A stretch of DNA of 64,000 nucleotides from Xanthomonas euroxanthea (GTDB taxonomy: Bacteria > Pseudomonadota > Gammaproteobacteria > Xanthomonadales > Xanthomonadaceae). Below the pieces are notes generated by a model. It had not been told where the DNA came from, did no database searches, and worked only from the letters and a program-made list of their open reading frames with translations. The stretch lies in the NCBI RefSeq assembly GCF_900476395.1, contig NZ_UIHB01000006.1, positions 310,001 through 374,000 of the forward strand. The letters run 5' to 3'. A program made the position numbers and the translations under genes. Positions 9,544 through 18,171 of the stretch are shown here, piece after piece; position 1 is the first letter of the stretch; each line of letters starts with the position of its first letter.

Positions 9544-10466
9544 TTCGGTTCGAACTCCTTGGGTGCGTCGCGGCCGAGCAGGTAGCGCGCAGGGTTGTTG
9601 TCCAGTTTGTCGCTGACCCGGCGCAGGTCGCGGATCAGGCCGCGCAATTCGGTCAGCGTGGGCCCGAGCTGGCCCAGCCCGTCGTTGGCAAAGCTGTTGA
9701 TGGCCGCGCGGTTCTCGCCAAGGATGTTGTCGGCGTTGCCGGCAGCCGAATCCAGCTTGACCAGGGTGGCATCGAGCTTCTCCAGGATGCCCGGCAGCTG
9801 CTGCACCAGGTTCTGGTCCAGCCGCTTGATGGTGCCGTTGGTGGTGGTCAGGGTGGTGTCCAGATTGCGTGCGGCATCGCGCGCGCTGACGATCAGCGCC
9901 TGCATGCCTTCGTCGCGATCGGCGATGCCGCCGCTGATCTTTTCCAGGTTCTGCAAGGTGGCAGTGATGCTGGCCACGTTCTTGTCCGAGAGCATCTGGT
10001 CCATGCGCTCGACGATGCGGTTGGCGGTATCGGTGATGTTCTGCAGCGCCGACGGCGTGGTCTGGATGATCGGCGCGTCGCTTTTGTCGATGGTGGTCAG
10101 CGACGGTGCCTCGGGTGTGCCGCCGGAGAGCTGGATGATCGACGGGCCGGTCAGGCTGGTGATGGCCAGCTTGGCACGCGTATCGCTCTTGATCGGCGTG
10201 GTGGAGTTCACCCGCACGTGCGCGACCACCTGGCGCGGGTCGTTCGGCGCCAGCGTCAGCTCGGTGATCGAGCCGACCGCGATGCCGTTGTACTGCACCG
10301 GGCTGCCGACCGACAGGCCGGTCACCGCCTCACGGAACACCACCCGGTACTGCTGCCAGGTGCGGTCGGAGGAATACTTTGCGGCCCACAGCCCGAACAG
10401 CAGCAGGGCCAGGCCTGCCACGATGGTGAAGGCGCCGATCAGGACGTAATTGGCTTTGGTTTCCAT
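9540..10466 (-). CDS. MCE-domain periplasmic lipid-binding protein (MlaD-like)
   Basis: 308-residue inner-membrane-anchored protein with one N-terminal transmembrane helix (about residues 6-28) and then an MCE domain containing the typical GLSVGSPVQYNGIAVG segment at ~50-65. A long predicted helical region with regular heptads (residues ~150-290) follows; this is longer than in E. coli MlaD and closer to the arrangement in MCE proteins that build a periplasmic bridge. It begins two bases after the ATPase gene and overlaps the lipoprotein gene. It likely binds phospholipid passing between the membranes. Confidence 0.9.
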   Translation of the reverse strand: METKANYVLIGAFTIVAGLALLLFGLWAAKYSSDRTWQQYRVVFREAVTGLSVGSPVQYNGIAVGSITELTLAPNDPRQVVAHVRVNSTTPIKSDTRAKLAITSLTGPSIIQLSGGTPEAPSLTTIDKSDAPIIQTTPSALQNITDTANRIVERMDQMLSDKNVASITATLQNLEKISGGIADRDEGMQALIVSARDAARNLDTTLTTTNGTIKRLDQNLVQQLPGILEKLDATLVKLDSAAGNADNILGENRAAINSFANDGLGQLGPTLTELRGLIRDLRRVSDKLDNNPARYLLGRDAPKEFEPK

Positions 10467-10468
10467 GC

Positions 10469-11311
10469 TCAGGCGGTCTCGGTGGAGTCGGTCTTGGCCG
10501 CGCGCGCGGCGCGGGCGCGCGGACCGTGGAAGTATTCCTGGATCCAGGGGTGGTCGACCTGTTCGATCTCGGCCAGCGGCGCGTTGGCAATCACCTTGTG
10601 ATCGGCCAGCACCGCGATGCGGTCGCAGATGGCGTACAGCGTATCCAGGTCATGGGTAATCAGGAACACGGTCAGGCCCAATGCCTGCTGCAAGGTGCGG
10701 ATCAGGCGGTCGAAGGCAGCTGCGCCGATCGGGTCCAGCCCGGCAGTGGGCTCGTCCAGGAACAGCAGCGGCGGATCCAGCGCCAGCGCCCGCGCCAGGC
10801 CGGCGCGCTTGCGCATGCCGCCGGACAGCTGCGAGGGCAGTTTGTCCAGCGCATCGGCCGGCAGGCCGGCCAGCTTGATCTTCAGCAGCGCCAGCTCGAA
10901 ATACCAGCGCTCCGGAAACTCGCCGTGATGCTCCTTCAGCGGCACCTGCACGTTTTCGCCGACGGTCATCGACGAGAACAGCGCGCCGTCCTGGAACAGC
11001 ACGCCGGTATTGCGGGTGATGTGCTGGCGGTCGGCGAAGCGGCCCGAGCGCGCATCCGCTCCCAGGACCTGGATGCTGCCGGCATCCGGCTCGCGCAGGC
11101 CCAGGATGCTGCGCATCAGCACCGACTTGCCGGTGCCCGAGCCGCCGACCACGCCAAGGATCTCGCCGCGCCGCACGTCCAGATCCAGGTCCTCGTGCAC
11201 GACCTGGCTGCCGAAACGGTTGGTCAGCCCGCGCACGGAAATCGCCAGCTGGTCGTCGTCGGCCTCGGCCTCTGTGCCGGGATTGGGGAGTGGGGATTCG
11301 GGATGGGTCAC
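10469..11311 (-). CDS. ABC transporter ATP-binding protein (MlaF-like)
   Basis: 280-residue ATPase of the MCE-type lipid transporter. Walker A GGSGTGKS is at residues 56-63, the signature is LSGGMRKRAGLARAL, and Walker B is FLDEPTAGLDP. Homology to the family starts near residue 22 (LAISVRGL). The only start in reach is GTG 11311, preceded by GGGAGAG at a good distance. Residues 2-12 (THPESPLPNPG) are encoded by one arm of a GGGAATC-type interspersed repeat, so the repeat has become the N-terminus. It is co-transcribed with the MCE and lipoprotein genes downstream; the permease lies upstream beyond the repeat. Confidence 0.92.
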   Translation of the reverse strand: MTHPESPLPNPGTEAEADDDQLAISVRGLTNRFGSQVVHEDLDLDVRRGEILGVVGGSGTGKSVLMRSILGLREPDAGSIQVLGADARSGRFADRQHITRNTGVLFQDGALFSSMTVGENVQVPLKEHHGEFPERWYFELALLKIKLAGLPADALDKLPSQLSGGMRKRAGLARALALDPPLLFLDEPTAGLDPIGAAAFDRLIRTLQQALGLTVFLITHDLDTLYAICDRIAVLADHKVIANAPLAEIEQVDHPWIQEYFHGPRARAARAAKTDSTETA

Positions 11312-11391
11312 AGCACAGCTCTCCCGGGTGTCAGGGCGCCAGCTGCGCTTCTGCCTTGCACGAATCCCGAATCCCGAATGTCCAATCCCGG
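11279..11391. repeat. Paired GGGAATC-type arrays between permease and ATPase genes
   Basis: Left arm 11279-11307 is built of GGGATTG/GGGATTC units. The right arm 11361-11391 carries the complementary CGAATCCCGAATCCCG pattern. The two can fold back on each other around a ~50-nt spacer. The left arm extends into the ATPase coding sequence; the right arm lies just beyond the permease stop. It belongs to the same family as the elements near 24.6, 25.3, 34.0, 34.7 and 53.9 kb. Confidence 0.8.
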
Positions 11392-11396
11392 CTCCA

Positions 11397-12509
11397 TCAC
11401 CACCCCATCTTCATGAACCACAGCGCGGCGACCGCGTCGAGGATGATTACCAAGGAAATCGTCTGCACCACCGAGGAGGTGGTGCGCTCGCCCACCGATT
11501 GCGCGGTGCCGCTGACCTTCAGGCCTTCCAGGCAGCCGATCAGGCCGATCACCAGCGCAAACAGCGGCGCCTTGGACAGCCCGACCAGGAAATGCCGCAA
11601 CTGGATGGTGTCGTGCATGCGCGCCAGGTACATCTGCGGCGGAATGTCCAGGTCGAACGCGCCCACGGTGACGCCGCCGGCCAGGCCGGCGATCATCGCG
11701 ATGAAGGTCAGCAGCGGCAGGGTGAAGATCAGCGCGAGCAGGCGCGGGATCACCAGCAGGTCGATCGGGTCCAGGCCCAGGGTGCGGATCGCGTCCACTT
11801 CCTCGCGTGATTTCATCGCACCGATCTGCGCGGTGAAGGCGCTGGCAGTGCGCCCGGCCAGCACGATGGCGGTCAGCAGCACCGCGAACTCGCGCAGAAA
11901 GGCGATGGACACCAGCTCCACCACATAAATTTCCGCGCCGAAGTCGCGCAGGATGGTCGAGCCCAGGAACGCGATCACCGCGCCAACCAGATACGACAGC
12001 AGCACCACCAGCGGCACCGCATCCAGGCCGACCTGCTCCATGTGGTGCACGGTGGCGGTCAGGCGGAAGCGGCGCGGCTCGTGGATCAGCCGCCCGATCT
12101 TGACCAGGTTCTCGCCCAGAAAACTGTTCAGTTCCAGGATGCCCTGGCCGACGCCATGGGTGGTGCGGCCCAGACGGTCCAGCGCGGCGACAAAGCCGTA
12201 GTCGCGTTTGGGCTTGGGGCGTTCGTCGTTGAGTTCCTCGATGGTGCACACCAGGGCCTGGTGCTCATCGCGGAAATCGATCGCATCTTCCTTCAGGCCC
12301 ATGCGGCCGGCGAAGCGCAGCAACTGCAGCACGCCGGCCGAATCCAGTTGGCCGATGCCGCGCGCGTCGATGCGGCGCACCCCGTCGGGCACGGCCTGCA
12401 GCTGTTCTGCCTGGGACAGGGCGGTTGCCAGCACCCAACTGCCGGCGAGGCGGAGCTGGGTCTGATCCTGCGAGTCTTGGTCGATGCGGGGAGGTTGCGG
12501 TTTGATCAT
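11397..12509 (-). CDS. MCE-system ABC permease with N-terminal STAS domain (MlaE-like)
   Basis: 370-residue inner-membrane permease. ATG 12509 (MIKPQPPRID) was chosen because the reading frame upstream looks non-coding. Residues ~15-100 form a STAS-like domain (VRRIDARGIGQLDSAGVLQLL), the role played by separate MlaB in E. coli. The rest is the MlaE permease with about five or six membrane helices and the family loop EVDAIRTLGLDPIDLL. It heads the lipid-transport operon. The set here lacks an MlaC-like soluble carrier and ends in a lipoprotein, so it resembles the Pqi or MCE-lipoprotein arrangement more than mlaFEDCB. Confidence 0.9.
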   Translation of the reverse strand: MIKPQPPRIDQDSQDQTQLRLAGSWVLATALSQAEQLQAVPDGVRRIDARGIGQLDSAGVLQLLRFAGRMGLKEDAIDFRDEHQALVCTIEELNDERPKPKRDYGFVAALDRLGRTTHGVGQGILELNSFLGENLVKIGRLIHEPRRFRLTATVHHMEQVGLDAVPLVVLLSYLVGAVIAFLGSTILRDFGAEIYVVELVSIAFLREFAVLLTAIVLAGRTASAFTAQIGAMKSREEVDAIRTLGLDPIDLLVIPRLLALIFTLPLLTFIAMIAGLAGGVTVGAFDLDIPPQMYLARMHDTIQLRHFLVGLSKAPLFALVIGLIGCLEGLKVSGTAQSVGERTTSSVVQTISLVIILDAVAALWFMKMGW

Positions 12510-12675
12510 GGGTGGCCTGTCCGTGGCGCCAGCATACCGCGCCCGGCGTGAGCGAATGATGGGGACGCTTCGCACTTGTGGTCCCGGCACAGACGATCGG
12601 CACGCCGGCCAGGGGCGCTGCGGCATACACTGGCGGCCTCGCCAGACGGCGTTTCTCCGATCCGACCCGCCACGC

Positions 12676-13935
12676 ATGTCCGCTGCCACCGTCGTCCAAC
12701 CGTCCGCCAGCGCCACCTATGCCCAGCGCGTCGCCTTTGTTTCGGAAATCGCCGGACGCCTGCATTCCTACGGCACCACCGCGCAGCGTCTGGAGGCCGC
12801 CGTGGTCGGACTGTCGCAGAAGCTGGGCCTGGACTGCGAGCCCTGGTCCAATCCCACCGGGATCATCTTGAGCTTCAGCGATCCGACCAAGGCCATCGGC
12901 TCCAGCGACATCACCCGGGTGATCCGGCTGGCCCCGGGCGAGAATGACCTGTACAAGCTCAGCGTGGCCGATTACGTGGCCGACAGCGTGGCCAACGGGC
13001 GCATGAGCATCGCGCAGGGCCACACCGCGCTGCGGCGGCTGGACCGCGAGGTCGATCGGCGCGGCAAGACCATGCAGGTGCTGGCATTCGGGCTGGCCGC
13101 CGCCGGCGTGGCAGGGCTGTGGAAACTGCCCTGGCTGGACATCGCCACCGCCGGTGCGATCGGGATGTCGATCGGCCTGCTGACCCAGTACACCGACAAG
13201 CGGCCGGCGACCAAGGAGGCCGGCGAGGCGCTGGCCGGGCTGTTGGCCGGGGTCGTGGCCGCGGTGGTGGCGTCGTTGCTCGGGCCGTTGAACCTCAATA
13301 CGGTGATCATCGCCTCGCTGGTGGTGCTGCTGCCCGGCATGTCGTTGACCAATGCCTTCAACGAGCTGGCCAGCCAGCACTGGGTCTCGGGCACGGCGCG
13401 GCTGGCCGGTGCGGTGACCACGGTGCTCAAGCTCACCGTCGGTGCGGTGATCGCGGTGACGCTGACCCAGGTGGTCGGCCTGCATCCGCAGGTGGCCGCA
13501 TTGCGCCCGCAGGCCAGCTGGGTGGAATGGGCCTCGCTGCTGGTGACCGCTTATGCATTTGCGGTGTTGTTCAAGGCCAATCGGCGCGATTATTTATGGA
13601 TCATGGCAGCGGCCATGTCCGGGTATGTCATTGCGCGTTATGCCGGACATGCCTGGGGTGGTCCGGCCGGTGTCTTTGCATCGGCGATGGCATTGACCGC
13701 CGCCGGTAATCTGTTCGGGCGGGTGGTGCAAAAACCCGGTGCATTGATCCGTTTGCCCGGCATCATCATGCTGGTTCCGGGCAGTGTCAGCTTGCGTGGC
13801 TTTCTGACCCTGGTACAGCAACAGGATGTCAGTGTCGGGCAGGCCGCACTATTGGCGGTGACCAATATCGTGATGGCCTTGATGGCCGGATTGCTGTTCG
13901 GCAATCTGTTGATTCCGGCCCGCAAGAATTTATGA
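12676..13935 (+). CDS. ThrE-family threonine/serine exporter
   Basis: 419-residue inner-membrane protein. ATG 12676 (MSAATVVQPSAS) was chosen because the upstream codons look non-coding. The N-terminal half (about 1-140) is the soluble DUF1212-type domain with ETEPWSNPTG-like variant CEPWSNPTGI and VRLAPGENDLYKL. The C-terminal part has about ten hydrophobic helices and the small DUF3815-type domain with PGIIMLVPGSVSLRGF. Both modules of ThrE are fused in one chain. Export of threonine or serine is the family role; substrate specificity here is not proven. A strong hairpin follows the stop. Confidence 0.85.
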   Translation: MSAATVVQPSASATYAQRVAFVSEIAGRLHSYGTTAQRLEAAVVGLSQKLGLDCEPWSNPTGIILSFSDPTKAIGSSDITRVIRLAPGENDLYKLSVADYVADSVANGRMSIAQGHTALRRLDREVDRRGKTMQVLAFGLAAAGVAGLWKLPWLDIATAGAIGMSIGLLTQYTDKRPATKEAGEALAGLLAGVVAAVVASLLGPLNLNTVIIASLVVLLPGMSLTNAFNELASQHWVSGTARLAGAVTTVLKLTVGAVIAVTLTQVVGLHPQVAALRPQASWVEWASLLVTAYAFAVLFKANRRDYLWIMAAAMSGYVIARYAGHAWGGPAGVFASAMALTAAGNLFGRVVQKPGALIRLPGIIMLVPGSVSLRGFLTLVQQQDVSVGQAALLAVTNIVMALMAGLLFGNLLIPARKNL

Positions 13936-13950
13936 CAGATAAAAAACGCG

Positions 13951-13985
13951 CAATAAAAACCCCGGCAATGCCGGGGGTTTTATTG
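13951..13985. terminator. Bidirectional rho-independent terminator
   Basis: AAAAACCCCGGCA and the matching TGCCGGGGGTTTT form a G+C-rich stem with a three-base loop. It is flanked by A-rich sequence on one side and T-rich on the other, so it can end the ThrE-like message and the convergent H-NS-type gene. Confidence 0.88.
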
Positions 13986-13992
13986 CTGTGAA

Positions 13993-14445
13993 TCAGGCGG
14001 CCTTGGACTTCTTGGGCGCGCGTTTGGTGGCGGCCTTGCGCGGGGCGGCCTTCTTGGCCGGAGTCTTCTTGGTGCTGACCTTGCTGATCAGAAAGTCTTC
14101 GACTTTCTTGCCGGCGGCGGTCAGTTCGGCCAGCCAGCGCGGCTGCTTGCCGCGGCCGGTCCAGGCTTCCTGGGGGTTGGCGGGGTTGCGATACTTGGGC
14201 GGAACCTTGCCCAGCTTGCGGCCGGCGCGCGGGCCCGGCTTGGCAGCGGCAGCAGGACGACCCGGGCCGGCGCTGGTGCCGAACAATTCTTCGATGGAAT
14301 AACCCTGGGCTTTTGCCGCGCGGGTCAGTTGCGTGCGGACCTTGGCAATCGGAGCGCGCTTGGCAACCACGGTCTGCTGCTTCTTCGCGTTTTTGATCAG
14401 GGCACCCAACTGCTTGGCCGACAGGCCGCTAAGATCGATCGACAT
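13993..14445 (-). CDS. H-NS-family nucleoid-associated DNA-binding protein
   Basis: 150-residue basic protein. ATG 14445 was chosen over a GTG one codon upstream; CCGGAGG precedes it at a good distance. The N-terminal ~55 residues are helical and would oligomerise. The C-terminal DNA-binding loop AWTGRGKQPRW at 94-104 corresponds to the H-NS family motif that reads AT-rich minor groove. The tail is rich in Lys/Ala/Pro (KKTPAKKAAPRKAATKR), like eukaryotic H1 tails, and probably adds non-specific DNA affinity. Related Xanthomonas proteins affect virulence gene expression (family knowledge). It is monocistronic, with terminators or gaps on both sides. Confidence 0.92.
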   Translation of the reverse strand: MSIDLSGLSAKQLGALIKNAKKQQTVVAKRAPIAKVRTQLTRAAKAQGYSIEELFGTSAGPGRPAAAAKPGPRAGRKLGKVPPKYRNPANPQEAWTGRGKQPRWLAELTAAGKKVEDFLISKVSTKKTPAKKAAPRKAATKRAPKKSKAA

Positions 14446-14589
14446 CACTACTCCGGAGGATGAGAGAGAAAAGAATGCCGGTCCGTGGCAGCGCTGGCCA
14501 TCATAATGTCAGAAAACCCGGGTGACAAATGCGCCGAAATAATTCGGCGCCTTGTGTTCATCCAATCCAAGTAGTTTCGGCTGATTTGA

Positions 14590-16284
14590 TCAACAACCCA
14601 GGCGGGAGAATAACCCGGCCTTATCCAGGTTTTCTGCTGCCTCTGCAGTGCGGGCACAATATTCAAATGTGCCGGCGGCCAATCCGCGTTCGGAGACCAC
14701 CACCCGATGCGGAATGCCCAGCAGTTCCATATCGGCAAACATGGCGCCCGGGCGCAGGCCGCGATCGTCCAGCACCGCGTCGATCCCCGCGGCGATCAAT
14801 TCGTCCAGCAATGCCTGGGCGGCGGCAACCACCTGTGCATCCTGCTTGGGGTTGATGATGCAGATCGCCACCTGCCACGGTGCCATCGGTGCGGGCCAGA
14901 CAATGCCGGCATCGTCATGGTTCTGCTCGATCGCCGCAGCCACGATGCGCGAAATGCCGATGCCGTAGCAGCCCATCTTCATCACCGCGGGCTTGCCGTT
15001 CTCGTCGATCACGGTGGCCTGCAGTGCCTGCGCATACTGGTCGCCGAGCTGGAACACATGGCCCACCTCGATCCCGCGCGCCAGACGCAGTTCGCCGCCA
15101 TCGGCCGCGCGTTCGCCGTCGATGACGTTGCGCACATCGGCAACGGTGTCAGGTTCGGGCAGGTCGCGGCCCCAGTTGACCCCTGCCAGGTGTTCGCCGG
15201 GCACGTTGGCACCGACCACGAAATCGGCCATCGCCGCGACATCGCGGTCGGCCACCACGCGCACCGGGCGGGCGGTGTTCACCGGGCCCAGGAAGCCCGG
15301 CTCGCAGCCGAGGTGGTCGCGGATCTCGGTCTCGTTGGCCAGGCGGTAGCCGGCCAGGCCGGCGACCTTGCCGAGCTTGATCTCGTTGACGGCGTGATCG
15401 CCGCGCACCAGCACCAGCACGAAGCCGGCCTCGGTCATCACCGCCACCGACTTGACCGTGCGCTGCAGCGTGATGCCCAGCAACCCGGCGACGTCTTCGC
15501 AGGTCTTCTGGGTGGGCGTTGCGACCTGGCGCATCGCCTCGCCAGCCTCGGCGCGCGGGGCGGGCAGGGCGGCGCTGGCGGTTTCCACGTTGGCGGCGTA
15601 ATCGGAGCCGGTGGAGAATGCCAGCGAGTCTTCGCCGGAAGCGGCAATGACGTGGAATTCCTGCGAGGCATCGCCGCCGATCGCGCCGGAGTCGGCCTGC
15701 ACGGCGCGGAATTCCAGCCCCAGCCGGGTGAAGATGCGGGTGTAGGCCGCGCGCATGTTGTCGTATTCGCGCGCCATGTCGGCATCGGTGAGATGGAAGG
15801 AGTAGGCGTCCTTCATCAGGAATTCGCGCGCGCGCATCACGCCGAAGCGTGGACGGATCTCATCGCGGAACTTGGTCTGGATCTGGAAGAAGTTCAGCGG
15901 CAACTGCTTGTAGCTGTTGATTTCCTGGCGCGCGAATTCGGCCGCGGCCTCTTCGGCGGTCGGGCTGTAGCAGAACTCCTGTTCCTTGCGATCCTTGATC
16001 TTGAGCAACTGCCCGCCGAACTTTTCCCAACGGCCGGTGGCATCCCACAGTTCGCGCGGCTGGATGGTGGGGAACAGCACTTCCACCGCCCCGGCGCGGT
16101 TCATTTCCTCGCGCACGATGGCCTCGACCTTGCGCAGCACGCGCAGACCCAGTGGCGACCAGGTGTACAGCCCGGAGGCCAGCTTGCGGATCATGCCCGC
16201 GCGCAGCATCAGACGGTGGCTGACCAACTCGGCGTCGGCCGGGGTTTCCTTGGTGGTGTGCAGGTGGAACTGGGAAAGACGCAT
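14590..16284 (-). CDS. proS: Prolyl-tRNA synthetase
   Basis: 564-residue class II aminoacyl-tRNA synthetase. ATG 16284 ([11 protein letters not shown]) is the standard start; codons upstream are not conserved-looking. Motif 2 is [17 protein letters not shown], followed by MKDAYSFH. A central insertion editing domain (roughly 230-400) removes mis-charged alanine. Motif 3 contains GIGISR. The C-terminal anticodon-binding domain ends the chain. Length and domain order match the bacterial (E. coli) form. Confidence 0.97.
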   Translation of the reverse strand: MRLSQFHLHTTKETPADAELVSHRLMLRAGMIRKLASGLYTWSPLGLRVLRKVEAIVREEMNRAGAVEVLFPTIQPRELWDATGRWEKFGGQLLKIKDRKEQEFCYSPTAEEAAAEFARQEINSYKQLPLNFFQIQTKFRDEIRPRFGVMRAREFLMKDAYSFHLTDADMAREYDNMRAAYTRIFTRLGLEFRAVQADSGAIGGDASQEFHVIAASGEDSLAFSTGSDYAANVETASAALPAPRAEAGEAMRQVATPTQKTCEDVAGLLGITLQRTVKSVAVMTEAGFVLVLVRGDHAVNEIKLGKVAGLAGYRLANETEIRDHLGCEPGFLGPVNTARPVRVVADRDVAAMADFVVGANVPGEHLAGVNWGRDLPEPDTVADVRNVIDGERAADGGELRLARGIEVGHVFQLGDQYAQALQATVIDENGKPAVMKMGCYGIGISRIVAAAIEQNHDDAGIVWPAPMAPWQVAICIINPKQDAQVVAAAQALLDELIAAGIDAVLDDRGLRPGAMFADMELLGIPHRVVVSERGLAAGTFEYCARTAEAAENLDKAGLFSRLGC

Positions 16285-16398
16285 CGGGCTTCGCTTGGGC
16301 GGAAAGCCCATAGTTTGCCAGTCTCGCGCCCTGCCGGTCAGTGGCGCCGGCCGATCGGCCGGACGCATGGGCCGGTAGGTGGCCGCTCCCGGGCCGGC

Positions 16399-16800
16399 TC
16401 AGGAGGCCGGAGTGCCGCTCGCTGCCGGCTTGCAATAGGCCTTGGCGGCCGCTTCGGCGAGGTTGCGTTGCGCCACGCGGGCATCCGGGTCCAGCGGGGT
16501 GCCGGGCTTGCCATCGGCGCCGGCGCCCATGGTGACCTCGCCCTTGCCGCTGAGCAGCTCCAGGTTGCGGCGTGCAGTCAGGCAGTCGGCCGATTCGGGC
16601 GTGGTGGTGTCCGGCGCGGCGATGGCGGCGGTGCCGCTGCGTGCATCGATCCGGCGCGCTTCGTAGCGCTGGCCGGACGGTGGCGGGGTTTCGGTGTAGT
16701 GGGTGACGCCCTTGGCGTCCTTCCATTTGTACAGATCGGTCGCGCCGGCGGCGGCGCTGACCAGCATCAACAGGGCGCAAAGCCCGGACGATAGGTGCAT
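16399..16800 (-). CDS. Small exported DUF4124-type protein
   Basis: 133-residue protein starting at ATG 16800 with GGGGAAG upstream. The first 20 residues are a signal peptide (MHLSSGLCALLMLVSAAAGA) followed by the DUF4124 hallmark DLYKWKDAKGVTHYTETPP. The rest is polar and unstructured-looking, with two cysteines. It lies between proS (same strand, 114 bp away) and the divergent pssA. Function unknown; a periplasmic location is likely. Confidence 0.8.
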   Translation of the reverse strand: MHLSSGLCALLMLVSAAAGATDLYKWKDAKGVTHYTETPPPSGQRYEARRIDARSGTAAIAAPDTTTPESADCLTARRNLELLSGKGEVTMGAGADGKPGTPLDPDARVAQRNLAEAAAKAYCKPAASGTPAS

Positions 16801-16919
16801 GTGGCTTCCCCTGGATGATTCCCGCGGCGATTGCAGCATCCGCGGCCGGCGCTGGCAAGTGAGGCTGCACGCCGCCGGCGCGCTACCGCCGGATGGACCT
16901 CAGGCCCTACACTTGCCGG

Positions 16920-17693
16920 ATGGATGAGATGAGACCGCCCCCGCGCTCGCGCACGATCTACCTGCTGCCGAACCTGTTCACCACCGCCGGGCTGTTTTCC
17001 GGTTTCTACGCCATCATCGCCGCCGCCAACGGGCAATTCGTCCAGGCCGCCATGGCGGTGTTCGTGGCCGCGGTGATGGACGGGCTGGACGGCCGGGTCG
17101 CGCGCCTGACCAATACCAGCAGCGAGTTCGGCGTGCAGTACGACTCGCTGGCCGATCTGGTCAGCTTCGGCATGGCCCCGGCGCTGGTGATGTATCACTG
17201 GTCGCTGTCGGCGCTGAAGTACGACAGCAACGTGATGGGCCGGGTCGGCTGGTCGGCCGCGTTTCTGTATGCGGCCTGCGCGGCACTGCGCCTGGCGCGC
17301 TTCAACACGCAAGTGGGGGTGGTCGACAAGCGCTGGTTCATCGGCCTGGCCAGCCCGGCCGCCGCCGGCTTGATGATGTCCTTCGTCTGGGCGTTTGCCG
17401 ACGACAGCCTGGGTTTCGATGGCGAGCAGCTGCGTTACCTGGCGCTGGCGGTCACGGTGGTATCGGCCTTGCTGATGGTCAGCCGGATCCGGTTCTGGAG
17501 TTTCAAGGGCGGCGCGCGTGGTCCGCGTGCCGACCGTGTGCCGTTCCTGGCGCTGGCGATCGCCACGGTGGTGATCGCGCTGCTGGTGATCGATCTGGCC
17601 CGTTCGCTGCTGGTGATCGGCGTGCTGTATGCACTGTCCGGGCCGGTGATGTGGCTGTGGCGGCGCTGGCGGCGTACGCCCGAGCTGCCATGA
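16920..17693 (+). CDS. pssA: CDP-diacylglycerol-serine O-phosphatidyltransferase
   Basis: Inner-membrane enzyme that makes phosphatidylserine, precursor of phosphatidylethanolamine. It has 257 residues from ATG 16920, with about seven or eight hydrophobic helices. The CDP-alcohol phosphotransferase signature D-x2-D-G-x2-A-R-x8-G-x3-D-x3-D is clear: Asp54, Asp57, Gly58, Ala61, Arg62, Gly71, Asp75, Asp79. This is the membrane-spanning type II enzyme, unlike the soluble E. coli PssA. The next gene (psi-like) starts 10 bp after its stop. Confidence 0.92.
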   Translation: MDEMRPPPRSRTIYLLPNLFTTAGLFSGFYAIIAAANGQFVQAAMAVFVAAVMDGLDGRVARLTNTSSEFGVQYDSLADLVSFGMAPALVMYHWSLSALKYDSNVMGRVGWSAAFLYAACAALRLARFNTQVGVVDKRWFIGLASPAAAGLMMSFVWAFADDSLGFDGEQLRYLALAVTVVSALLMVSRIRFWSFKGGARGPRADRVPFLALAIATVVIALLVIDLARSLLVIGVLYALSGPVMWLWRRWRRTPELP

Positions 17694-17703
17694 GCCAGAT
17701 GCC

Positions 17704-18171
17704 ATGAGTCAATTGGCCTCCGAGCCGATGTGGTCCGATCTGCAGGTGTCGTATCTGCAGGCGTTGGGACACACCGTCTATCTGGACCGCGACACCGTGG
17801 ACGCGGCGGCGGTGCCTGAGGAGACGATCGAGCGTGCGCCGGCGGCTGCACCGCCGCGCGTGGAGCGCACGCCACCAATGCCGGCGCCAGCGGTAGCGCC
17901 GGCGGTCCGCCGCAGCGCACCGGTGGCGCCGGCCCACGCGCCGGATGCAGTCACGACTGCGCCGGCAGCGCCGCCGCGGCGCAGCCGGGTCGGCATGCCC
18001 GATCGCCTGCAGATGGCGTTGCTGCGCGCCTCCGGCTGCAACCCCGGCGATCCGAATACGCAAGCCTTGATGGCGTCCTGGCCGCTGGCCGAGCTGCGCG
18101 GCAACCCGGCCGCCAAGCGCGCGCTGTGGCCGCAACTGCGCGCGCTGCGGCGGCGTCGGAACCCGGCATGA
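17704..18171 (+). CDS. holD: Probable DNA polymerase III psi subunit (HolD-like)
   Basis: 155-residue protein that would usually be called hypothetical. Three things point to HolD. It starts with SYLQALGHTVYL, resembling the E. coli HolD opening LQQLGITQW. It ends with LAELRGNPAAKRALWPQLR, matching E. coli HolD LTDLRANPTARAALWQQI. And its stop overlaps the start of rimI (ATGA), the same holD-rimI order as in E. coli. The middle ~55 residues are a Pro/Ala-rich linker not found in E. coli. Psi joins the chi subunit (holC, also in this window) to the clamp-loader. The short divergent sequence keeps the symbol provisional. Confidence 0.7.
   Translation: MSQLASEPMWSDLQVSYLQALGHTVYLDRDTVDAAAVPEETIERAPAAAPPRVERTPPMPAPAVAPAVRRSAPVAPAHAPDAVTTAPAAPPRRSRVGMPDRLQMALLRASGCNPGDPNTQALMASWPLAELRGNPAAKRALWPQLRALRRRRNPA

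Noticed and set aside
14707-16794. 695-codon plus-strand frame opposite proS
   Set aside because: proS is complete with class II motifs on the other strand; the plus-strand frame reads as His/Gln/Arg-rich shadow sequence.
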